NCBI GenBank assembly: GCA_018268375.1
Contig: JAFDWS010000002.1
Span: 186,001 to 250,000, forward strand
DNA length: 64,000 nt
Origin: Armatimonadota bacterium
GTDB lineage: Bacteria; Armatimonadota; Fimbriimonadia; Fimbriimonadales; Fimbriimonadaceae
Reading direction: 5' to 3'
The position numbers and the translations under genes were made by a program. The notes beneath the pieces were generated by a model that made no database searches, was not told the DNA's origin, and saw nothing but the letters and a program-made list of their open reading frames with translations. The first letter of the stretch is position 1. Each line of letters starts with the position of its first letter. Below are positions 1 to 9,069 of this stretch, one piece after another.

Positions 1-1862
1 TTGTCAACATGCGACGGTTGCTCTTCGATAGACTTAGAGATAGACTGTGCCATCACGTGGGTCTTTTCGCCGAACTTGGCCTGGAACCGCGGAGAGCTTT
101 TTAGACAACCGGTCACAGCGGCCTTGAGACCGTAAGTCCCCCAGTTGCCGATAACAGCGACATGGTCTTCGCCAAACCTGCGTTTGGCCCACTCAATGGC
201 AGTGTCACGGTATCGGTCGTCAATGTCCGTGTCTACGTCCGGCAACGCCGCGACTTTGCCCACGTGCATGCCGCCTGTGGGTTTTTCGTCGGTAATGCCC
301 ATGAAGTACGCGCTCCAGAGATTGGGGGCGTTCTTTTCGCTCTTAAATCCCGTGTCGGCCAGGTCGCAGACATAAGTGCCAAGCTTTTGGTTTTCCAAAA
401 CCCAGAGTTCCTTCTGCATGGCCGGCACCAGGTGTTTCAACTCTGGATTTGCCGCCACGCCCGCCTTGACCACCGACTTTAGGCGTTCTATGGCTGCTGT
501 CTGGTTTTGTTTGCCGTGTTCCTCCAACCAAGCTTTAGCCGGCATTTCCGGAAAGTCGACTTTGTAGTTTGTGCCGCGGCCTGGATTGAGGAAGCGTTCA
601 AACATCAGGTTCCACTTAACAGGGTCAATGTCACTGACGCCAATGCAGTAATTGACCAGGCTCGCTACTCCAGACCCTCGAATGCCAAACCGAATTTGAC
701 CCTGTTGCATAAACGTGGCCAACTCGCGTTGAATCAAGAAGTAGTCGGTGACACCCATGTGCCAGACGGTCGACAGCTCATACTTCAGTCGTTGTTTATA
801 AGCCGGGTCGTCGCTAAGTCCAAGTGTCTGCAGACCGTTCGTGGCCAAATAAGCAAGATAGGCTTCGTTTGGTTGGTGATGCGGATAGTGCTGTTTCCAA
901 TAGCCTAAAAAGCTTTGGTCTCCAGTGGGAATTTCAGCCTTAGGCAACATATGGGGCACATTGACATGCATGAAGTTCTCGACCTTGTCAGCAACTTCCA
1001 TGGTGTTGTGCACCGCGTCTTCTTGGAGCTTGTCAAAAATGCGGTGCATTGCTGCCTCGTCTTTGAGATAAAACTCGTGCGTAGCGTACGCCTCACGCTT
1101 GCCGCTGACTTTTACTGATGCGTCGTCACCGAGCGCATCGCGCATGTGAATGAGGACGTCGTGCAGTTTCCAGTCTGCTTGCTCGATGTAGTGCACATCG
1201 TTCGAGCAGACCATTTTCATTCCACGGTCTTTGCACAAACCTTTGAGCACAGGCATGATACGTTTTTGAATGTCGATGCCGTGGTACTGCAGTTCGCCGT
1301 AATAATCGTCGCCGAACACGTCTTTGTACCTGGTCATCACTTCGCGCGCACCTTCCTCGTCTCCGACGATGAGCCTTTGGTTGACTTCAGAACCAAGACA
1401 CCCCGTAAAGCAAAGCACGCCCTCGTGGTGCTGTGAGATGACTTCCCAGTCCACGCGAGGAACGTAGTGGTAACACTCTGGCTGGGCTCCAATGCTGCAC
1501 ATTGCCAACAGATTGCGATAGCCTGTCAAGTTCTTGGCCATCAAAGTCAGATGGAACGTTTTTCGGCGCCGCTTGTTGCCGGCATCGTCCACGACCATGT
1601 TCTTGTCGAAGCGGTCAGGGACTACATACATCTCAACGCCCAAAATAGGCTTGATTGGGTCAAGGCCATCGACGGGCTTGGTGCACCCTTCAAAAAACTC
1701 AATGCACCCACCCATCCGACCATGGTCAGTGAGCGCCACTGCCGGGAACCCCATTTTCCGCGCTGCCATGGCAAGTGCAGTGGGGGACGCCAAGGCGTCT
1801 TGCACGGAGTACCAACTATGGTTGTGCAAATGGACCAGGTTTTGTTTCTTAGTATCACACAT
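1..1862 (-). CDS. dnaE: DNA polymerase III alpha subunit (C-family replicative polymerase), C-terminus cut by window edge
   Basis: About 620 residues are present, reading MCDTKKQNLVHLHNHSWYSV from the start. The N-terminal PHP domain shows the HLHNHSWYSV motif and an ALTDHGRMGG segment. Further on, RGSGVASLVNYCIGVSDIDP and FERFLNPGR are hallmark C-family palm/finger segments. LPDVDTDIDD (about residue 540) is the equivalent of the PDIDTDF motif that carries two catalytic aspartates; the third aspartate and the clamp-binding end lie beyond base 1. It should be the phage's own replicative polymerase. The start is the ATG 7 nt after the preceding gene, so it is the last gene seen of the replication operon. 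Most well-known phages use family A or B polymerases, so a DnaE type is notable. Confidence 0.96.
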   Translation of the reverse strand, partial: MCDTKKQNLVHLHNHSWYSVQDALASPTALAMAARKMGFPAVALTDHGRMGGCIEFFEGCTKPVDGLDPIKPILGVEMYVVPDRFDKNMVVDDAGNKRRRKTFHLTLMAKNLTGYRNLLAMCSIGAQPECYHYVPRVDWEVISQHHEGVLCFTGCLGSEVNQRLIVGDEEGAREVMTRYKDVFGDDYYGELQYHGIDIQKRIMPVLKGLCKDRGMKMVCSNDVHYIEQADWKLHDVLIHMRDALGDDASVKVSGKREAYATHEFYLKDEAAMHRIFDKLQEDAVHNTMEVADKVENFMHVNVPHMLPKAEIPTGDQSFLGYWKQHYPHHQPNEAYLAYLATNGLQTLGLSDDPAYKQRLKYELSTVWHMGVTDYFLIQRELATFMQQGQIRFGIRGSGVASLVNYCIGVSDIDPVKWNLMFERFLNPGRGTNYKVDFPEMPAKAWLEEHGKQNQTAAIERLKSVVKAGVAANPELKHLVPAMQKELWVLENQKLGTYVCDLADTGFKSEKNAPNLWSAYFMGITDEKPTGGMHVGKVAALPDVDTDIDDRYRDTAIEWAKRRFGEDHVAVIGNWGTYGLKAAVTGCLKSSPRFQAKFGEKTHVMAQSISKSIEEQPSHVD

Positions 1863-1869
1863 TGTTTTG

Positions 1870-2667
1870 CTACCCCGGTCGGTTTGGCAGCAACAGCTTC
1901 AACTGCTTGTGCCGCCGGCGTCGTCCTAGGCGTTCCACGCCGTCCAGAAAGTATACGTTCGAGCCTTGACAGACCACCGCGAACGCTGAGCCCAGGTGCT
2001 CAATCCTATACCTGGTGCAGTCTCGAGCGTTCAAGACAGTGCATGCATCGTTGGCAAGTCTTTGGTTTAAGTTATCGCGCATAGTGCGGTAGGTGGTGAA
2101 AACTTTCAGCACCATTCCGCAGTCCGTCAAGGACTCGGCATAACGCAGGTGGCGCTGTAGGCTGCGCCGCGAAATACCTGTCAAGTCTGACATACAGGCA
2201 ACGGACAATGGTGAATGCCCATTGTCCCACGAGGCCACCATGGCTACCAGGGCGTCTTTGAGCTGGCTTCCGGAGTATTTACCAGAGGAATATCCCAACT
2301 GACGCAGACGCACTCTTACAGGTCGACTGGGCCACATGCACACTCCCAATTCACTGTACGCGTTTTGATGAGACAAAAGTCCCACGACAGAAACGCCCTT
2401 AGACACTTTGGGAACTCGCCAAAATATTCCTGTACCAGCTTTAACCACACGATACGCCTGACTGATGCCCAGCCCGACAACCTCTTGAATGAGCTTCAAT
2501 AACTCATTGAGGGTTAAAAGCCCACGGCCACCTGTTTTGGCGTCCTGACTTTTGGCACAAGCGTACACCACATAGGCAGTGTGCAATCTTTGCTTTAAGG
2601 CTGCAGCAATCGCCTCGGGATATAGGACTACCGTTGAATCAGCTCTTAGCACCGGACTCCGTCTCAT
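1870..2667 (-). CDS. hypothetical protein with a possible helix-turn-helix
   Basis: 265 residues, not recognised as a named family. The segment LSVACMSDLTGISRRSLQRH (about residues 155-175) has the spacing of a helix-turn-helix, and a basic RLGRRRRHKQ patch lies near the C-terminus, so DNA binding is plausible. It overlaps the previous gene by 29 nt and sits between the primase zinc-finger protein and DnaE, so a role in replication initiation or regulation would fit; that is inference. No clear Shine-Dalgarno sequence precedes the ATG, and a GTG five codons downstream is an alternative start. Confidence 0.7.
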   Translation of the reverse strand: MRRSPVLRADSTVVLYPEAIAAALKQRLHTAYVVYACAKSQDAKTGGRGLLTLNELLKLIQEVVGLGISQAYRVVKAGTGIFWRVPKVSKGVSVVGLLSHQNAYSELGVCMWPSRPVRVRLRQLGYSSGKYSGSQLKDALVAMVASWDNGHSPLSVACMSDLTGISRRSLQRHLRYAESLTDCGMVLKVFTTYRTMRDNLNQRLANDACTVLNARDCTRYRIEHLGSAFAVVCQGSNVYFLDGVERLGRRRRHKQLKLLLPNRPG

Positions 2668-2899
2668 CCAGTGGTTGTCGAATATTGGCCATGCCTACGG
2701 AAAGGATGTACGCAAGCGTCTCGGCTTGCTCCGTCCCATATGCTGCCTTCATCATGGTGCACAATGCCGCGACACGCTTGGCCAACTCGTCTGTCAGCAC
2801 GAGCTTTACTTCAAAGTTCTCAGTTTCCGCAAAAGTCTTTTTGGTCTCTTCGACCACGGCCGCCATCGCCGTACGCATTGAAAAGGGGTTTTCATTCAT
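2639..2899 (-). CDS. small hypothetical protein
   Basis: 86 residues starting MNENPFSMRTAM, overlapping the end of the primase zinc-finger gene by 8 nt. It looks mostly helical, with a charged amphipathic stretch ETKKTFAETENFEVKLVLTDELAKRV. The frame is open further upstream, but that part would lie wholly inside the neighbouring gene, so the ATG at the junction was chosen. No family is recognised. Its place in the replication operon suggests an accessory replication role, without direct evidence. Confidence 0.65.
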   Translation of the reverse strand: MNENPFSMRTAMAAVVEETKKTFAETENFEVKLVLTDELAKRVAALCTMMKAAYGTEQAETLAYILSVGMANIRQPLDETESGAKS

Positions 2900-3515
2900 T
2901 TGTTTGCAGCTCTCTTCGTCGATTTTTGACACAATCCGACAGCGTAGACCAAAAACGTTCACAACCCTTGTAGTCTTCGGCCTCCAGCATATCATCGAGC
3001 TCTGTGTACTTGCCCTCGACCCACTCGTGGTCTTGTGTGGCCCTTTCGTACTTTTTCAACCGGTCGGCCACGGCAAGCATAAAGACCGGCTCGCTCATTT
3101 GTGCTGGAAATGGATAAATGACATTGCGGTCTAAATAAGACTGTACATCTCTGGCCATTTGTTTGACCATTCTGCCCAGTCTGGCGTCGGCGCTTTTGTC
3201 TACACTGATGCCGGCATAATCAGCCAAGCGCAACAAAGCTTCAGTGAAAGAAAGCCCCTCGACCACTTTGACGAGTTCAATCAAGTCACCTTTCGCGCCA
3301 CAACTCAAGCACCGATAGCGGCCGATTTCAGGATTGACGCCAAAACTAGGATTTTCGTCGCGGTGATTCGGCATGAGACAACTTGTCTCGTACCAACCGT
3401 TGGCCCGCGGTTGTAGATACACGTTGTACTCGTCTTGTATGAATTCGACCATGTTGACGACCGCAAGGACGTCGTTTTTTATCGACATGAGTTCAAGACG
3501 GTCGGCTTCTTTCAC
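2892..3515 (-). CDS. DnaG-type primase zinc-binding (CHC2) domain protein, no polymerase domain
   Basis: 207 residues. The N-terminal 100 residues form a CHC2-type primase zinc finger: CLMPNHRDENPSFGV followed by YRCLSCGAKGDLIELV gives the Cys-His...Cys-Cys ligands. The ALLRLADYAGI segment is the usual helix after the finger. Full DnaG primases continue with a TOPRIM RNA-polymerase core, but here the rest is a helical tail with no TOPRIM Glu-Gly or Asp-x-Asp motifs. It is therefore a template-recognition half-primase or partner. The catalytic primase must be elsewhere in the genome, be replaced, or come from the host. It overlaps the helicase gene by 4 nt, as expected for a primosome partner. 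Confidence 0.85.
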   Translation of the reverse strand: MKEADRLELMSIKNDVLAVVNMVEFIQDEYNVYLQPRANGWYETSCLMPNHRDENPSFGVNPEIGRYRCLSCGAKGDLIELVKVVEGLSFTEALLRLADYAGISVDKSADARLGRMVKQMARDVQSYLDRNVIYPFPAQMSEPVFMLAVADRLKKYERATQDHEWVEGKYTELDDMLEAEDYKGCERFWSTLSDCVKNRRRELQTNE

Positions 3516-5110
3516 ATTTCACCGTCCCACAACTCGAATGTCAAATCGTCTTTTGTGTACTGCTGCTTGCCGCCTGGTGCTCCGACCGTCACGGTCTCAT
3601 TGTCATTGGTGCGCACAAACGGCGCCGCAGAGTAATCGCTTGCCTCCCCGGCCGTGGTCGCGTCGGGTGACGCCAGTCCCGTATACAATCCGTTGTTCTG
3701 ACGAAACTCTAGCACTTCGTTCTCCGTAGGGTCTTGTATGAAGTTGTGCTCAGGTCGCACTGTGGCCTGGAACGGCACCAACCAACCGCCTTCTCGCATT
3801 TTCATAGAGAAGAAAGTCATAGTGCTTGCTTCCCGATTGGAGTCAAAGCCAAACACATAAGATGCGTCGGCGACCAACTGGTGAGCACCGGCGACCATGT
3901 CTTGGTCCATTGACACCAACGCAGATTTGCCTTCCTGTTTTTGCCTCCGCTGCTCACCGATGCTGGACTTGCTGAGTTGTGCGGCAGTCAACGCCACAAT
4001 TTGATACTTTTTAGCAATGCGGTCTATCTCGATGCCGGCTTGTGCCGAACGTTCCCATAAAGCGGCATGCTTGCGCACGTCTGCCGAAGTCATTTTTCCA
4101 ACATAGTCCACGACAATGACGTCAGGCCGGCCTAATTCACGCGTGACCAAGCGAATTTTTCGCTCAATGGCCGCGGCTGTAGGCTCTGCCATGATGTCGG
4201 CATATACAAAATAAGCTCCGCCCGACAGTGCTTGTAGCTTTTTCTTAATGCCTTCGATTTGTTCGTCGGTAATCTTGGTCGACTTGAGTTGCTTGTGCGT
4301 CACACCGTCGTTGGAAAACCCGTCTTTGGGTCGTGCGAGATATGAAATGTGCCTGAGATAACACTGCCACGCTGGCATTTCCAAAGAGAAATACAGCACG
4401 TTTTGCTTTTGGGTCAAATGTGCATGGGCACTCCAGTTTAGCAACAAAATAGACTTGCCGCCCGAACTGCGGGCGACAGTGACGACGAACTGCCCCGGTC
4501 GAAACCCCTGCGTAATATCGTCGATTTCCCGCATGCCGCACATGATGCCTTCGTCATCGCCGGCAGCACGTCGGCGTTTAATCTCAGTCTCAAAATAGTC
4601 CGAGGACTCAGCAACATTGATTTCTGTGACCCCGACATAGCCTTCGTTGTCCAGCTCGTCCATTTTGTCTAGCTGCCCGCGAAGGACGGTTCGAGCCGCG
4701 ACCACACCTTCACTGGTCATAGTCTCGTGCGCTTGTGTCAACGCCGAGCCGTACAGCCGCATCATGACACGTTCCTTGAGTTCCTCCAACAACATATGAA
4801 AGTCATTGGGGTCACTGTCCAACTCTTTGATTTCGCCGAACAAAGCCAGTAGTTTGCGCTTCACGCGGTCGCCAGTACCGTGCTTGGCTAGTTTTTCTCC
4901 CAAGTTCTTCAGCGTGATTAACAAACCATCGCTTTGGCGGAAGTACTCTTGGCCCAACTCAAAAAGCAAACTGGTGTATGAACGTTCCTCGTTCTCTTCT
5001 GCGAACACGAACCAATCGGCGGCGACTTTCGCCGCCTCAGCGCGAATCATCGCGTCCGAAGTGGTGAACACTTGACACAGAAATTCTTTCTCTAAACGCT
5101 CTTGTTCCAT
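3512..5110 (-). CDS. DnaB-like replicative DNA helicase
   Basis: 532 residues. A helical N-terminal domain (to about residue 170) precedes a RecA-like ATPase: GFRPGQFVVTVARSSGGKSI holds the Walker A (SSGGKS), then VLYFSLEMP, typical of DnaB after motif 1, and VIVVDYVGK as Walker B. ALTAAQLSK is the DnaB motif with the sensor glutamine, and VADASYVFG follows. It is the ring helicase that unwinds the fork, loaded by the DnaC-like protein encoded just upstream and probably contacting the zinc-finger primase encoded just downstream. A 39-nt gap separates it from the loader gene. The roughly 70 residues after the ATPase core are low-complexity and likely disordered. Confidence 0.93.
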   Translation of the reverse strand: MEQERLEKEFLCQVFTTSDAMIRAEAAKVAADWFVFAEENEERSYTSLLFELGQEYFRQSDGLLITLKNLGEKLAKHGTGDRVKRKLLALFGEIKELDSDPNDFHMLLEELKERVMMRLYGSALTQAHETMTSEGVVAARTVLRGQLDKMDELDNEGYVGVTEINVAESSDYFETEIKRRRAAGDDEGIMCGMREIDDITQGFRPGQFVVTVARSSGGKSILLLNWSAHAHLTQKQNVLYFSLEMPAWQCYLRHISYLARPKDGFSNDGVTHKQLKSTKITDEQIEGIKKKLQALSGGAYFVYADIMAEPTAAAIERKIRLVTRELGRPDVIVVDYVGKMTSADVRKHAALWERSAQAGIEIDRIAKKYQIVALTAAQLSKSSIGEQRRQKQEGKSALVSMDQDMVAGAHQLVADASYVFGFDSNREASTMTFFSMKMREGGWLVPFQATVRPEHNFIQDPTENEVLEFRQNNGLYTGLASPDATTAGEASDYSAAPFVRTNDNETVTVGAPGGKQQYTKDDLTFELWDGEM

Positions 5111-5149
5111 GGCCGGTCTGTTTAGTTATCGCGCGCTCGGTGTCTAAAC

Positions 5150-5896
5150 TTACACCTTTGTCGCAGGAAGCACCAGGCGGTGCGCGTATTGAGCGTGCAA
5201 AAGTTCGCCCAGCGGGTGGTCGTCTGCCAACAACACGTCATGTTTGCACGTAATGACAAACGGTAGCCCTGTGCCGCGTCGGACTCGAGCGAGTGTTTTC
5301 ATCGCCAATGTGCCGCGAGCCTCCAAATCTATATCGGCGTCCACTGCATCAATGAACACCATTGCCAGTGACTTAAAGTCCGCCACCGTGTCGGCTTGTT
5401 CTTGCTCAGATGTGAAACTCCTGTTTTTGAGCAAGGTGACAAGTTCGCAATAGTCGTACCAGCGAACGTCTTCGCCCAACAGTGCCGCCGCCTTCGCGAT
5501 GGTCGCCGCAAGGAAGCTTTTGCCGCTTTCTTGCGGGCCGACAAGTATGAGGGACTGAAAATATTTGCTCTGCTCTTCGTCCTTTGTGCACAGGCGCAGT
5601 TTTTTGCCACGGCACAAATAAGGGAGTACGTTAATGTACTTGCGGACAAAATTGGCCGCTGCCTCTTTTTTGCGCCCCTGTTGCGCGGTCAGGTCATTGC
5701 CCCTGGCGTCTTGACGGACTAGCCAGTGGTCATCAAGCTGCATGTCCCAAAACTCGGCGGGAATCTGGCATTCGCGCATCCTCGCGGCCTGCCAGCGTTC
5801 AACCATTTCAGGTGTTCCTTGTGCACGGCCGAACAGCCGTTGCTTGGACACCTCGATGTCTTCGGCCAACCAATTGTCCAGTGTGTCTTCGTTCAC
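5150..5896 (-). CDS. AAA+ ATPase, DnaC/DnaI-like helicase loader
   Basis: 248 residues starting at GTG, which overlaps the previous stop as GTGA. After a helical N-terminus, the AAA+ core has Walker A LVGPQESGKSFLA (about residues 118-130), a DnaC-like VRWYDYCELVTLL segment, Walker B LAMVFIDAVD, and a sensor-1 region FVITCKHD. Size, architecture and the position directly before the DnaB-like helicase match helicase loaders. An IstB-type ATPase is the main alternative, but no transposase is present. An upstream GAGGAA may serve as the ribosome binding site. Confidence 0.85.
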   Translation of the reverse strand: MNEDTLDNWLAEDIEVSKQRLFGRAQGTPEMVERWQAARMRECQIPAEFWDMQLDDHWLVRQDARGNDLTAQQGRKKEAAANFVRKYINVLPYLCRGKKLRLCTKDEEQSKYFQSLILVGPQESGKSFLAATIAKAAALLGEDVRWYDYCELVTLLKNRSFTSEQEQADTVADFKSLAMVFIDAVDADIDLEARGTLAMKTLARVRRGTGLPFVITCKHDVLLADDHPLGELLHAQYAHRLVLPATKV

Positions 5897-7512
5897 AGTT
5901 CCTCGTCATCAGGGCTGGTCGTGTGCAGCGTCGCAATACGTTCCGCAAAGTCGTTCTCGCGCGTTGTACTTGCCATTCTTGCCCGTGTCTTTGCCCAGTT
6001 GCGCAAATCGGTGATGCGTTCTGACATTGTTTGTGACAATGGGACGGTCTCCGCCATGGCGCTCAGCAGGTCTGTCGTAGTTATCGCACGTTTATTGTCG
6101 CTAAACGCATCGTACCGGGCCTCTGTTATGGCTGCTTGTATTTCTGCACCTGTAAACCCAGTGCTTTTGGCCAGCAATTGAGTGGCTTCTAGGTCGGAGA
6201 GCGACATGTTCACAGGTTGCAGGTGAATGTCGAATATTTCTTTTCGTTCCTGCTCGTCCGGGAGGTCAACAAAAAAGATTTCGTCAAACCGTCCTTTGCG
6301 CAATAGCTCCGGAGGCAACTCGGACACATCATTGGCCGTCGCGACAATAAACACAGGTGCCGTACGTTCTTGTGCCCACGTTAGAAACGATGAAAAGACC
6401 CTTGAAGAAGTACCGCCGTCAGACACACTCGAACCATTGCCCACGCCTTTCTCAAGCTCGTCAATCCATAAAATGCAAGGAGCGATACTTTCGACTGTTT
6501 TGATGGCCGTGCGAATGTTTTGCTCACTCGAACCAAGCAGGCTGGAATAGACCTTGCCAATGTCTAACCCCAACAAGGGTTGGTTCACATATGATGCGAT
6601 AGCCTTGGCCACCAGGCTTTTGCCGCACCCCTGGACTCCGACAACCAAAATGCCGCGCGGATACGGCAGGCCATATGCGCGAGCCTCCTCACTGAAGGCA
6701 CTTTTGCGCCGGTCTAACCATTGTTTGACGCCGGCCATGCCGCCCACTCCAGCCATGCCTACACTGGTGTCAATCCACTCCAACAAAGTAGATTTGCGAA
6801 TTGCCATACGCTTGTGTGCAGAAATAGTCGCAGGGTCAAGCTTTGGAGCGGTCAGCATCATATAGGTGCAAAGCAATTGTATTTGCTCAAGAGTCAGCCC
6901 ACTGAACGCCCTTGCAGCTTCTCTCATTTCTTCTGAGGTGTACTCAGTTTGAAATTTGCCGGCGACTTCATGGTTGTCCTTGGCGGCCTTGACGAGACTG
7001 TCCACTTTGGACACTATGTCCGTGTCTTCCGGGAACGGCCAATCTATGACTGCACAGTGTCGTTCAAGTTCAGGTGGCAGGAAGACTACGGGAGCCAACA
7101 AGACAATGCACTTGAAGTCACCTACCATGTCGCGAACAAGATTGCGCAACATGCGTACTACCCTGTGTTCTGTCTGACCAGGATGCCCGTCGTACCCTAA
7201 AAATTTGTGAAAATCCTTCAGTACTAACACGGTGTACGTGTTGTCAGTAGCAAGCTCTTTGAACCATCGCAACACTGCCACTTGGTCTTGTGCGTCAGCG
7301 TTCTTTATGTTCAAGTTGCCAGACAAAAGCTGCAAACCTTCGCCCAAGTCCCAGCTCAATAGGTTCCACGGGCCACCGGTGGCTCTTGAAGCACAAACCT
7401 CTCGAATAGCGTCGAGAATGCGTTGCTCTTCGTGTGAGCCTACATATATCAAAGAACGGTTGCTGCAAATTTGATAGTCCAGCTCGGTTTGTGCCGCTTC
7501 GTGCAGGCTCAT
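5893..7512 (-). CDS. Ycf46-like AAA+ ATPase
   Basis: 539 residues. The N-terminal 230 residues begin with a segment (LIYVGSHEEQRILDAIREVC) typical of Ycf46-like proteins and seem to be a degenerate ATPase fold. The second half is a classical AAA module: Walker A GVQGCGKSLVAKAI, Walker B CILWIDELEKG, sensor IVATAND, and arginine-finger region LLRKGRFDEIFFVDLP. Ycf46-like proteins occur in plastids and cyanobacteria as well as large phages; their job is poorly defined, possibly remodelling nucleoprotein complexes. It shares an ATGA junction with the upstream gene, with GGAG 8 nt before the start. Lying inside the replisome operon, it may assist fork or recombination complexes. Confidence 0.87.
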   Translation of the reverse strand: MSLHEAAQTELDYQICSNRSLIYVGSHEEQRILDAIREVCASRATGGPWNLLSWDLGEGLQLLSGNLNIKNADAQDQVAVLRWFKELATDNTYTVLVLKDFHKFLGYDGHPGQTEHRVVRMLRNLVRDMVGDFKCIVLLAPVVFLPPELERHCAVIDWPFPEDTDIVSKVDSLVKAAKDNHEVAGKFQTEYTSEEMREAARAFSGLTLEQIQLLCTYMMLTAPKLDPATISAHKRMAIRKSTLLEWIDTSVGMAGVGGMAGVKQWLDRRKSAFSEEARAYGLPYPRGILVVGVQGCGKSLVAKAIASYVNQPLLGLDIGKVYSSLLGSSEQNIRTAIKTVESIAPCILWIDELEKGVGNGSSVSDGGTSSRVFSSFLTWAQERTAPVFIVATANDVSELPPELLRKGRFDEIFFVDLPDEQERKEIFDIHLQPVNMSLSDLEATQLLAKSTGFTGAEIQAAITEARYDAFSDNKRAITTTDLLSAMAETVPLSQTMSERITDLRNWAKTRARMASTTRENDFAERIATLHTTSPDDEEL

Positions 7513-8372
7513 TCCTTGGACTCCAGTATGGGATAATACTTAGCCATGGGTTGGCCTGCATAGTCGACATCGCGCCACCATGCCTCGGCATAGTACGGGC
7601 GACAGAACTCGCTGAACACCTTCCGCCAGTCTCGCAAGTCAAACTCAACCGGGTACGGAGACCCAAGAATGGACGCCATTACCATGCGCTTGATGCGAGT
7701 GCGTCCCTCTTCTGTTTTTGCGAGTTCTCGCAGGAACTTGGTGAACGACTCGACAATCGCGTCGACGTTGAGCCCCTTGCACTGGGCTAAGTAGGTGACA
7801 CCGACCGGAATACCGTGCCGGCTAAAAATCTCCATGCGCTTTCCGGCCGCTTCGGCTTCTTTGATTTCTTCGACCAAAGACAAGTCGTGTTCCGTGCGCA
7901 CCAAAACTTGGCGTTCCACCAACGGCATGACTTCTTCTTGTATGAAGTAGTTGACCATGCGAAGGAACGTTTGTGGCGAGAGGTGTTTCTGCAACAACAT
8001 GACGCGTTCGGCATTCTCAAACCCCCAATCGACCAGGCGTTTTGACCACTCCATTTTTTCGAGTCCGTTCGAAGCCATGAAGCTGCCAATTTGGTGCAAG
8101 ACGTGTTGGTCGGCCTGATAGGCCTTTCTGTACTTTTTTCCCAGCCCGGACTGATATTTGTCCGCGAAATAGTCCAGTAAGTGACGCACAGTCCAATCAT
8201 TCACATCGTCAGGCCTTGGTGCCGTAGAACCGTCAGTCACGGTCATCCGTCGTTTCTTTTTGGCCAACGGGTTGCTTAACTGCGTGGGCTGTGGAATGGG
8301 CTGTGACATGACTCGGTCAACCATGGCGTGAAGGGCTTCTTCCCCCTCAATCATCTTCTTCTTCAGCGCCAT
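7509..8372 (-). CDS. hypothetical protein in the replication operon
   Basis: 287 residues starting MALKKKMIEG, chosen because an AGGAGG lies just before this ATG; a TTG four codons upstream would place that ribosome binding site inside the coding region. A basic N-terminus (AKKKRRMTV) is followed by a helical protein rich in aromatic and charged residues. No known motif is seen. It overlaps the Rad50 C-half gene by 26 nt and the AAA+ gene by 4 nt, so it is translationally coupled to both and probably acts in replication or recombination. Function unknown. Confidence 0.7.
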   Translation of the reverse strand: MALKKKMIEGEEALHAMVDRVMSQPIPQPTQLSNPLAKKKRRMTVTDGSTAPRPDDVNDWTVRHLLDYFADKYQSGLGKKYRKAYQADQHVLHQIGSFMASNGLEKMEWSKRLVDWGFENAERVMLLQKHLSPQTFLRMVNYFIQEEVMPLVERQVLVRTEHDLSLVEEIKEAEAAGKRMEIFSRHGIPVGVTYLAQCKGLNVDAIVESFTKFLRELAKTEEGRTRIKRMVMASILGSPYPVEFDLRDWRKVFSEFCRPYYAEAWWRDVDYAGQPMAKYYPILESKE

Positions 8373-9069
8373 ATTCCTCCTCAATTTCTACAATGTCCCG
8401 GGGGTCAAGGTACTCGCATTGGACAATTCCGTCCTTTTTGACAAGATGAATGACGACGTCTGCGACTGGAGCAAAAGCCTCTGTCATATGAGTTGAAAAA
8501 ATGTACTGACGACCAGTCAAGTCGGCATTCTGCCGCATCAATTCCGCCACACATCCGATTTTTTCGTCGCGACTGACGAACTTGTACGCTTCGTCGAACA
8601 TGATAAAGCCTTCGTAACCCAACCACGTCAAGGCCGATTCTCGCAACGTTAATGCAATGGCATCGTGCAGGCCTCCGCCTTTGCCGCCTTGCAGAATAAA
8701 ACTGCGTTGGACGCCGTCTAATGTGCCGTCGACCCGAATCTCCATTTTGTAACTGGCTATTCCTTCCTCAGACCGTTTTTCGTCAAACGTGTCAAAGCGC
8801 AATGCATAATCATTGTCGTAAATCATGCGCATGCCCATGGTCGAACCGGCTTGTATGTTGTCTATCGCTTGTGCGCGCCGTTCACTCAACTCGGACATCA
8901 TGAAGGTGTGCGCCTGCTTGTGGAGTTGTTGTTCTTTTGAAACTGCCTCTAAGGCGGCAGTTTCTTTGTCCAAGTTGCGCTTGAGTTGGTCTCGCCCTCC
9001 CTTGGCCTCTAACAACTTCTGCCCCCAAGACGCGAGGTTGCGTTCCAGTTCCTTAGTCAGTGTCTGCAT
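8347..9069 (-). CDS. Rad50/SbcC-like ATPase, C-terminal half (signature motif and Walker B)
   Basis: 240 residues. A coiled coil (residues 1-75) leads into the C-terminal lobe of an ABC/SMC-type ATPase: LQGGKGGGLHDAIALTLR stands for the signature motif, GFIMFDEAYKFV is Walker B with the DE pair, and YIFSTHMTEA resembles the H-loop region. There is no Walker A; that is on a separate protein encoded at 10299-11456. The two must associate to form an active site, as the two lobes of SbcC, Rad50 or T4 gp46 do within one chain. An acidic tail (EIEEEYGAEEEDD) closes it. ATG was preferred over a GTG two codons earlier. Confidence 0.85.
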   Translation of the reverse strand: MQTLTKELERNLASWGQKLLEAKGGRDQLKRNLDKETAALEAVSKEQQLHKQAHTFMMSELSERRAQAIDNIQAGSTMGMRMIYDNDYALRFDTFDEKRSEEGIASYKMEIRVDGTLDGVQRSFILQGGKGGGLHDAIALTLRESALTWLGYEGFIMFDEAYKFVSRDEKIGCVAELMRQNADLTGRQYIFSTHMTEAFAPVADVVIHLVKKDGIVQCEYLDPRDIVEIEEEYGAEEEDD

